Assembly: GCA_964498395.1 (NCBI GenBank)
Contig: CAZCHE010000002.1
Coordinates: 434,001-498,000, forward strand
DNA: 64,000 nt
Source of the DNA: Parapedobacter sp964498395
Lineage (GTDB): Bacteria > Bacteroidota > Bacteroidia > Sphingobacteriales > Sphingobacteriaceae
Direction: 5' to 3'
Positions 9,089 to 17,827 of this stretch are shown one piece after another. The notes beneath the pieces are model-generated. The model was not told where the DNA came from, searched no databases, and worked only from the letters and a program-made list of their open reading frames with translations. Position numbers and translations under genes: made by a program. Every line of letters starts with the position of its first letter. The first letter of the stretch is position 1.

Positions 9089-10690
9089 CTACTTGACTAT
9101 TCCCCATTTCGAAAAGACGAGATAGACAGCTAGCATGGCCAGCAGCAACAGTGCAGACGCCCAATGTCGACGCTTCCAAGGGATACTTTTCGCTACCTGC
9201 ATGGGCAGCGGCGTGTTGTTTAGCGGTTCCATGGGCCAGGCTTTCCCAATGCCCAGCATGAGTAGTGAAGTGATCACAAACAGGATCGCCAATACATGTA
9301 GGAAGTGGAGTTCGACCACAACGATATATTGGCATAAGAAATAGCTTACCATAAAAAAAAGCAGCCCTATTTTAGCCGCGATCGGTGGCACCCGTTTGGT
9401 AAAGAATCCCACTACCACAATGGTAAAAATCGGGATGCTGAATAGACCAGCAACCTTCTGGAGGTAGGTGTAAAAGCCGCTGTGTGCAAACATGATGAAC
9501 GGTGCGGTAAACATGGCCAGCAGCGAAAGCGCCATTTCAAAACGTTTTCCGGTTCTGACCAGTTCCTTGTCTGAAGGTACCACACCCCGTTTTAATCGGT
9601 ATGGTTTGTATATATTCAACACGAATAAGGTGCTACTGCTATGAAGCCCTGCATTGTATGTGGTCATCGCTGCCCCGAATATCAGCGCCGCGGTCAATCC
9701 GAGCAGTACCCCCGGCAGGACATTTGACGCGAGCATCGGAAATACGGATGCGGTATTCTCGATGTTTGGATACAGGTGTACGGCAACTAGGCCAGGCAGG
9801 TTAATGAGTACCGGGCTAATAAGCTTGCCGACAGCCGCCAGTGCCATTCCTTTTTGGGCATGGACCAGGTTTTTGGCCACCAGTGTCTGCTGTACAATGT
9901 ACTGCTCCATTCCCCAATAATAAATATTGACCAGTATCATGCCCGTAAATATGGTGCTGAACGGCACGGCATCCGTTGATGAGCCGATGGCATTTAAGTG
10001 GGATGTATGCTTGCTGAGCAGTCGGTTTACCCCATTTATCAGGCTCCCTTCACCTAGCGCATCAAGCGCATACCAGGGCAAGCAGATGCTGACAAGCAAT
10101 AGACCCGCCCCAAGTACGGTATCGGAAATAGTGATGGATTTCAACCCGCCGGCGATGGTGTAAATACTCCCAATCAGACCGAGTACCCATACCATGATCC
10201 AGATGCACTGCCAATACGTTAGTCCAAACCAAGCGGATAGGTTAAACATCCCCGTCATGGCCACGGCCCCACCATAAAGCACTGGGGGAAGTAAGTTTAC
10301 GATATAACTGATCAAAAAGATGATGGAAACCAACTTTTTGGTTCCTTCGCTATATCGCTTGGCCAGAAAATCAGGGGTGGTGACCATGCCGCCTTTGAAA
10401 TACACCGGTAGCAAGAATTCGGAGACGAGCAACATCGCCAATACCGATGTGGTACCCCAGGCCATCACCGATAGGTTATTGATGTAGACCGATTCGTTTT
10501 CCCCAATAAATTGGTTGGCGCTGAGGTTGGTCAGCAGCAAAGAAGCGGCGACGACCAGGTAACCGTTATTCTTGCCTGCCAGGAAAAGGCCGGAGACGGA
10601 ATTTAAATTTACCGCCTTGGTTTTGTACCAAGAGATGACCGCTACCAACAGCGTGCAGACGATAAAACTTATGGCTACTGTGGCGTCCAA
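9089..10690 (-). CDS. Sodium:solute symporter (SSS family, YidK/SGLT-like)
   Basis: A 533-residue inner-membrane transporter with about fourteen hydrophobic helices. Family segments include LFLAGKNNGYLVVAASLLLT, LSANQFIGENES, TPDFLAKRY, TIAGGLKSI and AAMTTYNAGLHSSSTLF, the last like the sugar-binding SGLT branch. It most resembles E. coli YidK, an SSS protein with an unproven sugar substrate. The start is a TTG directly behind the TGA of the GntR regulator, in the same frame with no spacer; no ATG or GTG occurs for the next 40 or so codons that could keep the first helix. The context suggests galactose or an alpha-galactoside as cargo. Confidence 0.88.
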   Translation of the reverse strand: MDATVAISFIVCTLLVAVISWYKTKAVNLNSVSGLFLAGKNNGYLVVAASLLLTNLSANQFIGENESVYINNLSVMAWGTTSVLAMLLVSEFLLPVYFKGGMVTTPDFLAKRYSEGTKKLVSIIFLISYIVNLLPPVLYGGAVAMTGMFNLSAWFGLTYWQCIWIMVWVLGLIGSIYTIAGGLKSITISDTVLGAGLLLVSICLPWYALDALGEGSLINGVNRLLSKHTSHLNAIGSSTDAVPFSTIFTGMILVNIYYWGMEQYIVQQTLVAKNLVHAQKGMALAAVGKLISPVLINLPGLVAVHLYPNIENTASVFPMLASNVLPGVLLGLTAALIFGAAMTTYNAGLHSSSTLFVLNIYKPYRLKRGVVPSDKELVRTGKRFEMALSLLAMFTAPFIMFAHSGFYTYLQKVAGLFSIPIFTIVVVGFFTKRVPPIAAKIGLLFFMVSYFLCQYIVVVELHFLHVLAILFVITSLLMLGIGKAWPMEPLNNTPLPMQVAKSIPWKRRHWASALLLLAMLAVYLVFSKWGIVK

Positions 10691-11731
10691 TCAAAGTGAT
10701 TTTCGGTAATGTAGCTTCGTGGGTACTACCAATTGGATTTTCTCCCGCGTAAGCGCATACCCGGCTGCCAATCTGCCCATTTCGACAAAATCAGCGGTGA
10801 AGGTGGTAATCCCACCGGCAATGATCTCTTTCACGACGTCGTCGTTATGGGCTAACACGGCCAGATCCTTGCCTAGTTTCCACTTTCTATCCATGACATC
10901 CTTCAGGATGGCATACAGTTCTGGATTGTGGATGGTGAAATATACCTTGTTCTTTTCGATGGTACCACTTTCATAGTGGTTTTTTACCGTTCCTTTCATG
11001 CCAGAATCTTTCAGGAATTTCCGGAATGATTGCAAGATTTCCTGGGGTTCGGCGGTACGCTTCCTGAAAAAGAAGATAATCTCGTCATATGCACTCATTT
11101 TCGAGGCAAGCTTTTGGAACACTTGGTAGGACGACAACTTAAATTCTTGGGTGACGTACGAATAATCTTTTCCCAAGGCCAGGTACCGGTCAATGATCAA
11201 CAACTTGAACGGAGGGATGGTTACCAATATGTTCTTGATCCTCTCGGTGGCGATGGGCGCCACAATATACAAGCTGTAATGCCCCACGATGCGGTTAAAG
11301 ATGGCTTCAAACACGTCGGGATTGTTATGGTGGAAATACAGGTCGACCTGCATATCCCGACCGATATGTGCCTTGAGGCTGTTGTACATTGCTTCCTGAA
11401 ACGTGTCAAAGGCGTACATCAACAAAGCGATCGTCTGTTTCTGGCGGATATTGCCACTGATCACAAAATACCCCTTACGGTTCTTGGAAGCGATCACACC
11501 CCGCTCCATCAATTCTTTGTATGCCTTTACAATCGTTTCCCGTGCATACCCTAATTCACTGATCATGGTGTTTACGGAAGGCAATGCGGCATTGGTGCGT
11601 AGCCCTCCTTCATCGATGGCATCCAATATCCCCTGGACTAGTTTCTCATGCTTGGAAAGTGATTGCAAGTTTTCCAAAGCACGCACCTTTCCAACAACCA
11701 AAGACACCGGGTCATCGTGATTTTTGCCCAT
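10691..11731 (-). CDS. GntR family regulator with LacI-like sugar-binding domain
   Basis: A 346-residue repressor-type protein: an N-terminal winged helix of the GntR family (about residues 30-100, with LRTNAALPSVNTMISELGYA and ETIVKAYKELMERGVI) and a C-terminal periplasmic-binding-protein-like effector domain (about 105-345). This arrangement is common in Bacteroidota pentose and hexose regulators such as AraR. The frame is open to 11824, but MGKNHDDPVS at 11731 fits the family N-terminus better. It lies 108 bases behind the GH36 gene and abuts the SSS transporter, so it is the likely local repressor; the tandem repeat at 14166-14185 is a candidate operator. Confidence 0.87.
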   Translation of the reverse strand: MGKNHDDPVSLVVGKVRALENLQSLSKHEKLVQGILDAIDEGGLRTNAALPSVNTMISELGYARETIVKAYKELMERGVIASKNRKGYFVISGNIRQKQTIALLMYAFDTFQEAMYNSLKAHIGRDMQVDLYFHHNNPDVFEAIFNRIVGHYSLYIVAPIATERIKNILVTIPPFKLLIIDRYLALGKDYSYVTQEFKLSSYQVFQKLASKMSAYDEIIFFFRKRTAEPQEILQSFRKFLKDSGMKGTVKNHYESGTIEKNKVYFTIHNPELYAILKDVMDRKWKLGKDLAVLAHNDDVVKEIIAGGITTFTADFVEMGRLAAGYALTREKIQLVVPTKLHYRKSL

Positions 11732-11839
11732 ATTATTTTTTCTCTGTTGTGATTTGGTAAATATAGGCACCTTCTCCATCAAAATCCATAATAAAATTTT
11801 GCGGTGGTTTCGTGCCGTTCCCATCGGGGAATCCCCACG

Positions 11840-14038
11840 TTATTCTGCGTCTAGTTGAATAATCACGCTAGCCCTATTGCTTCTCACCTGTGGATTAAAA
11901 CCGACTTTCATCAGGAAATCACCGGAATACACTTTTTCACCGCTGATCGGAGAAGACGTTCCGGGATAAACGTTTACTTCCTTGACGCGATAGTTGCGGT
12001 TTGGGTCTAGCCCTTCTAGTTTTATGGGAGCGAGGCTTCCCTCGTCATAGCGATAGTTTACCAAGTAGTTGAAAAGGATTCCCCTGGTTTTATCCTTGTC
12101 TACGAAAAGCATGCTGGCCACGCTGCTCTCATTGGGATGCGTGAGGCGGTATTGGTCGCCTTGCCAGATGGTATGCTTGATTTCGTTATACGTCTGCACT
12201 GCTTGTTGGCAAAACGCGAGGTCATTTTCATTCAAGTGGTCTATCACGATATCGAAACCTAATTTGCCCATCATGGCTACATCTGTCCTGAATTTGATGG
12301 GTTGTTTGCCCCAGTCGGTCACGTGGTTTGCACTGCTCATGGCTGGGTAAAAGAAGGAATTTTCCCATTGGATGAAGATGCGTTCCAGCGGATCGGTATT
12401 GTCGCTGGGCCAGTATTCCGTGAAATACTGCAAGGCGGCGTAGTCAACGCGGCCACCGCCGCCAGAGCAAAGCATCATGGGTACGGTAGGGTATTTGGCC
12501 CGTATTTTTTCCAGCACCTTGTACAGTCCGCGTACATAGTCAATATACAGGTGTGACTGGTTTTTCAGGTGGGCGGAGTACGCATTGTAGATGACGGCAT
12601 TGCAATCCCATTTGATATACGCAAGATCGGGGTTTTTGGTGAATAGGTCATCTACCACACCGAACACGAAATCTTGCACTTCGGGGTTGCTGAGGTCAAG
12701 CACCAGTTGGTTTCTAAAGTAATATTCGTCGCGTTGGGGCTGCTTGATCACCCAATCGGGATGCGTTTCGTAGAGTTCGCTTTTCGGATTGACCATTTCG
12801 GGTTCGATCCAGATACCGAACTTTACGCCGTTAGCGGAGGCTTCTTTCACGAGTGAGGCGATGCCATTGGGCAATTTTTGCTTATTTTCTCCCCAGTCAC
12901 CTAGACCTGCCGTATCCCCATTCCGCGGATACTTATTGGCAAACCAGCCATCGTCAAGCAAGAATAGGTCTACACCTAACTTTTTGGTGTCTTTCAATAG
13001 CGATTTTAGTTTTTCCTCGTTAAAATCGAAATAAGTGGCTTCCCAATTGTTCAGTAGCGTGAGGCGCTCTCCTTTGCCATCCAGCAATTTATGGTCGCGC
13101 GCCCAGTTGTGCAGGTTGCGACTGGCTAGGCCCTTGCCCGAGGCCGAAAAGGTATACATGAACACGGGCGTGGTGAAAACGGTTCCCGCGTCTAACGAAT
13201 AATCGGACGCAAAGTTATTCATGCCGGAAATGATGCGGAGGTTGTTTTGCGGATCGAGCTCCAGATCCGTGCGAAAATTGCCGCTCCACTGGAGTGCTCC
13301 AAACAATACTTCCCCCTCGTTTTCCGTTGCCGGTTTATTTAAAGAAACCATAAAAATGGGAGGCTGGAACAGGTGCGCACGGGTGCCGAGCTTGGAGTCG
13401 AGCACCTTGATGCCATGGGTGAGCTTAGCTTCCTCGGGTTGCATTTCCCGCGCCCAATCTCCGTAATATTGGCGTAGCCAAAAACCATCGGCTTTCAAAT
13501 GCAGGTTGGCAGAAGCAAATTTGTGCAGGGTAACCGCCTTGTCCTCATCATGCTTTATTTCGCTCCATTGCTCTACCACGTCATGATGGAAATAGGTTTT
13601 GTAGCAGAGCGTCACTTCGAAGGGGTAAACCGGGTCTTTCAATAAAATTCGAAACAGCGATATGCCTTCTTGTGGCTGTTGCACCTCATGCGCTACATAC
13701 CGCAGGTCGAGCGACTGATTACCATCAGCATGGGTGACGGTAATAGCAGGCTCCACCAAGTTGCGCGAGCCAGCTGGCGTGTAGGCCGAGTTAAGCAATC
13801 CGGTATAATCTGTCGCCTGTCTGTATACACTGGTAACGGCCCCGTATTCGCTTGGTTGCGCTAAGCGCCTGCCCAAGTAGGTGATGTTAAGGTCTTTTTC
13901 GTCACTGACCTGGAGTACCAAGGCGTGGTGTTGTGTTTCTAATGGGATGATCGTTGCCTGCGAAGAGGCACTCAACGTGATGGAGCAGTATAAGGCCAAC
14001 AGCACTAGCCGAAATATACACTTACGGTTTTTAGTCAT
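11840..14038 (-). CDS. GH36 alpha-galactosidase, secreted
   Basis: About 732 residues, a clan GH-D retaining alpha-galactosidase that releases galactose from melibiose/raffinose-type oligosaccharides or polymer side chains. A signal peptide (FRLVLLALYCSITLSASSQ) predicts the periplasm. The N-terminal beta-supersandwich is followed by a TIM barrel with LLDDGWFANKYPRNGDTAG, GIWIEPEMVNPKSELY, the nucleophile in YIKWDCN, CSGGGGRVD and the acid/base in WPSDNTDP. All catalytic residues expected for GH36 are present. Starts at 14065, 14044 and 14038 are possible; I use 14038. It is divergent from the SusC gene and probably the first gene of a GH36-gntR-SSS unit. Confidence 0.95.
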   Translation of the reverse strand: MTKNRKCIFRLVLLALYCSITLSASSQATIIPLETQHHALVLQVSDEKDLNITYLGRRLAQPSEYGAVTSVYRQATDYTGLLNSAYTPAGSRNLVEPAITVTHADGNQSLDLRYVAHEVQQPQEGISLFRILLKDPVYPFEVTLCYKTYFHHDVVEQWSEIKHDEDKAVTLHKFASANLHLKADGFWLRQYYGDWAREMQPEEAKLTHGIKVLDSKLGTRAHLFQPPIFMVSLNKPATENEGEVLFGALQWSGNFRTDLELDPQNNLRIISGMNNFASDYSLDAGTVFTTPVFMYTFSASGKGLASRNLHNWARDHKLLDGKGERLTLLNNWEATYFDFNEEKLKSLLKDTKKLGVDLFLLDDGWFANKYPRNGDTAGLGDWGENKQKLPNGIASLVKEASANGVKFGIWIEPEMVNPKSELYETHPDWVIKQPQRDEYYFRNQLVLDLSNPEVQDFVFGVVDDLFTKNPDLAYIKWDCNAVIYNAYSAHLKNQSHLYIDYVRGLYKVLEKIRAKYPTVPMMLCSGGGGRVDYAALQYFTEYWPSDNTDPLERIFIQWENSFFYPAMSSANHVTDWGKQPIKFRTDVAMMGKLGFDIVIDHLNENDLAFCQQAVQTYNEIKHTIWQGDQYRLTHPNESSVASMLFVDKDKTRGILFNYLVNYRYDEGSLAPIKLEGLDPNRNYRVKEVNVYPGTSSPISGEKVYSGDFLMKVGFNPQVRSNRASVIIQLDAE

Positions 14039-14165
14039 AGTCATTAATAAAAGTTTCAAATTCAATTGTCAGTTTATAATCCTAGGGTTACAGCTAAGAA
14101 CAATTTCGTTATCACACCCCATTCCGCAAAAGGCATCATTTGCCATTAAATGATTGCAACAACAA

Positions 14166-14185
14166 TCTGTTCTATTCTGTTCTAT
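14166..14185. promoter_or_regulatory. Candidate operator: two tandem copies of TCTGTTCTAT
   Basis: Two perfect 10-bp copies lie back to back, about one helical turn apart. They begin just downstream of the GH36 -7 box, so they overlap the expected transcription start. A protein bound here would block transcription of GH36 and, by read-through, gntR and the SSS transporter. The GntR regulator is the obvious candidate, as an inference. Confidence 0.45.
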
Positions 14186-14189
14186 AAGG

Positions 14190-14219
14190 CAAAAGTACTA
14201 TATTATTTTTTTTATGCAA
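14190..14219 (-). promoter_or_regulatory. Promoter of the GH36-gntR-SSS unit
   Basis: On the minus strand TTG (14217-14219), a 19-base spacer and TACTTTTG (14190-14197) match the Bacteroidota -33/-7 consensus exactly. The leader to the GH36 start would be about 145 bases. Confidence 0.65.
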
Positions 14220-14410
14220 TAGGCTGAATGCGGATTTTGTAACTATCGGCCTGTTTTCAAGTAATACGGTTAAAAATATATCAAATTTACTGTTAAATAG
14301 CTATGTAGTAATATTTTATTTTGAATAGACAAAATGGAACAAGGCGCAATATTGCAAAAAATATTTTGGTATTGAGATATTTTTTTCTATCATTGTGTGG
14401 TACTTAATAC

Positions 14411-14434
14411 TAGTATAGTATAGTATAGTATAGA
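14411..14434. repeat. Short tandem repeat (TAGTA)x4
   Basis: Four exact copies of TAGTA (14411-14430) are followed by TAGA. It lies in the GH36/susC control region. A 5-bp repeat of this kind can vary in copy number by slippage; here it is too far from either gene to shift a reading frame. Confidence 0.85.
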
Positions 14435-14652
14435 TAAAATACCAAAAGTAAACTGATCTAATTTGTGGCACGAGCTCCGTTATGCGGCCTAAGCGTTCGA
14501 TAAATCATGGAATTATATTCAACAGGGATATGCATGCTCGATGGGGAGGTAATCCATATCGTTGGCATGTACATGGTTTGCCAACTAGGCATAAAGTGGG
14601 TTTCTCCATTTATATGATAAAAAAGTCTATGGTTGAGGATTTCTTAACCGTA

Positions 14653-14660
14653 TAATTTTG
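14653..14660 (+). promoter_or_regulatory. -7 box TAATTTTG upstream of susC
   Basis: A perfect TAnnTTTG match 45 bases upstream of the susC ATG. A TTG at 14633-14635 is 17 bases upstream, slightly closer than the usual 19-21, so the -33 part is uncertain. Confidence 0.45.
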
Positions 14661-14704
14661 TTTTTATAATTCAACACCAATTTTTAAATCATTATAGGCA
14701 GCTT

Positions 14705-17700
14705 ATGTATTTCAATTACAAATCTATTTTTGTGCGACATGTTGCACTTTTAGTAGTGCTCTTGCCTCTTTGGCGGCTGGACGCAAAAGGACAGGTCGAA
14801 AATATCCGCATCACGGGACGTGTCACGGATAGCACGGGCATTCAATTAGACGGGGTCAGCATCAGTATCGTTGGGGGTGCTGGAAGCACCGCTACCGATG
14901 CCAATGGGGAGTATCAGATTACTGCACCAGCAAACGGCACACTTCGATTCACCTATGTGGGTTTTATGACCCAAGATGTAGCCATCAACAGCCGAACCAC
15001 CATTCCAGTCATCTTGCAGGAAGATAACACGGAGCTTGATGAAGTGGTCATTGTCGGTGCATCACTTAGGCAGCGTGATTTGACGGGGGCAGTGGTCAGT
15101 GTCAAAGAGGAGACGCTCAAAGAACGCCCGGTCATCAGCATCAATGAAGCCCTCCAAGGCCGGGCAGCCGGGGTGTTTGTATCAACCAACCCACAACCCG
15201 GTGGAAATGCATCGATCCGGATCAGGGGGAACAACTCCATGCAATATGGCGGAAATCCCATCTATGTGGTAGACGGTATGGTGATGGAGGGCGATTTCAA
15301 CCTTTTGAACCTGCAAGATGTGGCCTCGGTCAATGTGTTGAAAGATGCTTCCGCCACCGCACTTTACGGATCCCGGGGTGCGCAAGGTGTTGTGGTCATC
15401 ACGACGAAAAAAGGTAGTGCCGGGCAAGGCAAGGTTTCCTACGATGGCTGGGTAGGCGTACAGGAAATGGCCAATGTCGGACTGACATTGGGTGCCAGGG
15501 ATATGTATGAATTGCGTATCGAAGCCCTTGAAAATTCCAATACGGTCGGCGGTAACTTCTATGCGAACAACCCCGGCGCCACACGCGAAGATTTCTTGAA
15601 CAATGAGCTTTTCGGGCCTGGAAAATTGTGGTTTGCAGATTACGAGATCGAATCGTACCAGAACAACAACAGCTACAATTGGATCGATGCGGTCACGCGG
15701 AGGGCGGTTCAGCAGAATCACGCGTTGTCCTTCTCTGGAGGCACTGACCGGAGCTCCTATTACCTGAGCTTCGTGCTGAATGACCAGGATGGGCTGGTGC
15801 AAAACTCGAACTACAAGAACTATTCGGGCAGGATCAATGCCGAACAGCAAATCAATAAGTGGCTGAAAGTCGGCACAAATACCACGTATACCAGTGGCCG
15901 TGATACCTATGCCGATGGGAAGGTGTTTAGTGTGGCACGCGCCGCTAACCCCTTATTACCGATCGATGGCGAACATTTGTTCTTGGCATGGGGCAACAAT
16001 TGGGATATCAATATGGAAAACCCCTTGCGTACCCTGACCATTGACCGCGATCGTACGAGGAATAAAATACTTTCGGCTAATTATTTGAATGTCAATCCCA
16101 TTGAAGGGTTGAACATCCGGACTTCGTTTTCCATCGACCTGTTGGATCAGAAATACTATGAGTACATCCCCAGCGATATCCAACAAGCGCTGCGTGACTC
16201 CTATCGCGGTCGGGCGGTACACAACATCGATTCCAGGAACAACTGGCAATGGGATAATTCCGTTACATATGATAAAAATATCGGTGAGCATTCCATCAGT
16301 GGGTTGGTCGCGACCAGCATGAGCCGAAACTCCTTTAACTACACGAACGTGACGGCGCGGGATTTTCCCATTGATGATTTCAGCTACTACAATCTGGGCG
16401 CAGCGTTTGATAGGCCCAATTTCCAATTAGGGTCAAATTTTGTGAGCGCTACCCTCATGTCTTATCTTGCCCGCGCCAACTATAACTATGCTGGTAAATA
16501 CTACGCTACGCTTACGGGGCGGTTTGATGGATCTTCGAAATTTGCCAAAGGCAATCAATGGGGCTTTTTCCCATCGGTGGCGTTAGCTTGGAATGTGGCA
16601 GGTGAAGATTTCCTGAAAGACGTCGAACAGATCAGCCTGATGAAACTCCGCTTCGGTTATGGTAATGTCGGCAACCAGAGCATTCCAGACTATGCATTCT
16701 ATAGCCTCTACAACCCTGCCTATTCAGGGGGTAATGTTTCCTTCAATTCCACCGGGCTTCGTGGTTCGCCGGATCTGACCTGGGAGAACCAGAGGCAAAT
16801 GAATGTGGGGATCGACCTGGGGTTGTTTGCCGACCGCTTGACCGTGACCGCCGAATATTTTGATATCGTCAATTCCAACCTGTTGATGCGCCGTTCGCTT
16901 TCCACATTGACCGGATACCGCGAGGCCATCGTCAACATCGGTGAAATGACAAATAGAGGGGTGGAACTTTCGGTCAATGCGAACATCATCCGCAAAAATG
17001 ACTTTAACTGGGATCTTTCGGCCAATATCTCGGCTGATAAGAACACGGTCACGCAATTATATGGAAATGTGGATGCGATTTATAATTTCGGAGGGTTTAC
17101 GGGTACAGACATCCAGCGCCAAGGGAATTTCTTTCTTGGTGAATCCCTGAACTCCATTTACATGTGGGAATTTGACCGTATCATCCAGGAGTCAGACATG
17201 GACTATGTGAATAGCCTAACATTGCCCGGGAAAGTATTGCAACCGGGAGATATCCTTCCGAAAGATCAGCAGGCTCCGGGAGAGCCGGGTCATGGCGTGA
17301 TCGATGAAAATGACCGTGTCATCGTCGGCAAAACCGACCCTAAATTCTATGGTGGATTTTCTTCGAACATTGCGTTCAGGGGATTATCATTGAATGCGGT
17401 ATTCGTGTATTCCTATGGCGCGAAAGCCGTGAGCGGTTATTATGAGAGCTTGATGTCAGGCACTGGATACGGGCCGGCGCATAAGGATATGCTCAATCGC
17501 TGGACACCGACCAATACCAGTACCAACATACCCCGCGCTACTTACGATAACCCAAGTAGGTTTTCGAGCGGTGAGACCTCTTGGGGTATCCAGGATGGAT
17601 CTTTCCTGCGTCTCGCCACCTTGTCGCTTGCATACAATGTACCCCGAAACGTATTTGCCAATACGGGGCTAAGCGGCCTCCGGTTTTATGTTTCAGGTAA

Positions 17701-17803
17701 TAACCTGTTTAACATCACCAATTACAAGGGGTATGATCCTGAATACGGCGATGGCTTCCCCTCGGCGAGGATGTTTGTGTTTGGTGCGAATATTAGTTTA
17801 TAG
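14705..17803 (+). CDS. SusC/RagA family TonB-linked outer membrane transporter (alpha-galactoside locus)
   Basis: A 1032-residue SusC-like protein. A signal peptide (to about residue 30) is followed by a carboxypeptidase-regulatory-like beta-sandwich (about 35-110; RVTDSTGIQLDGVSISI), a TonB-dependent plug with the SusC signature (LDEVVIVGASLRQRD, EALQGRAAGVFV, IRIRGNNSM, VLKDASATALYGSRGAQGVV) and a C-terminal beta-barrel ending in FVFGANISL. It would import oligosaccharides across the outer membrane using TonB energy, with the SusD protein encoded next as lid. The neighbouring GH97 and GH36 genes point to alpha-galactosides. It starts the susC-susD-GH97 operon. Confidence 0.96.
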   Translation: MYFNYKSIFVRHVALLVVLLPLWRLDAKGQVENIRITGRVTDSTGIQLDGVSISIVGGAGSTATDANGEYQITAPANGTLRFTYVGFMTQDVAINSRTTIPVILQEDNTELDEVVIVGASLRQRDLTGAVVSVKEETLKERPVISINEALQGRAAGVFVSTNPQPGGNASIRIRGNNSMQYGGNPIYVVDGMVMEGDFNLLNLQDVASVNVLKDASATALYGSRGAQGVVVITTKKGSAGQGKVSYDGWVGVQEMANVGLTLGARDMYELRIEALENSNTVGGNFYANNPGATREDFLNNELFGPGKLWFADYEIESYQNNNSYNWIDAVTRRAVQQNHALSFSGGTDRSSYYLSFVLNDQDGLVQNSNYKNYSGRINAEQQINKWLKVGTNTTYTSGRDTYADGKVFSVARAANPLLPIDGEHLFLAWGNNWDINMENPLRTLTIDRDRTRNKILSANYLNVNPIEGLNIRTSFSIDLLDQKYYEYIPSDIQQALRDSYRGRAVHNIDSRNNWQWDNSVTYDKNIGEHSISGLVATSMSRNSFNYTNVTARDFPIDDFSYYNLGAAFDRPNFQLGSNFVSATLMSYLARANYNYAGKYYATLTGRFDGSSKFAKGNQWGFFPSVALAWNVAGEDFLKDVEQISLMKLRFGYGNVGNQSIPDYAFYSLYNPAYSGGNVSFNSTGLRGSPDLTWENQRQMNVGIDLGLFADRLTVTAEYFDIVNSNLLMRRSLSTLTGYREAIVNIGEMTNRGVELSVNANIIRKNDFNWDLSANISADKNTVTQLYGNVDAIYNFGGFTGTDIQRQGNFFLGESLNSIYMWEFDRIIQESDMDYVNSLTLPGKVLQPGDILPKDQQAPGEPGHGVIDENDRVIVGKTDPKFYGGFSSNIAFRGLSLNAVFVYSYGAKAVSGYYESLMSGTGYGPAHKDMLNRWTPTNTSTNIPRATYDNPSRFSSGETSWGIQDGSFLRLATLSLAYNVPRNVFANTGLSGLRFYVSGNNLFNITNYKGYDPEYGDGFPSARMFVFGANISL

Positions 17804-17827
17804 ACAATATATTAAGTGAATTTCAAT

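Larger units (their letters stand above)
14066..14704. other. 639-base intergenic control region between GH36 and susC
   Basis: No gene is seen. The region is clearly AT-rich and holds promoters for both directions, a 10-bp tandem repeat at 14166-14185 just downstream of the GH36 -7 box, and four exact TAGTA units at 14411-14430. The middle part (14450-14640) contains no recognisable RNA gene. Confidence 0.6.

Noticed and set aside
11030..11554. Open frame of 174 codons on the plus strand inside the GntR regulator gene
   Set aside because: It is antisense to a well-supported regulator gene, shows no domain and has no promoter or signal of its own.
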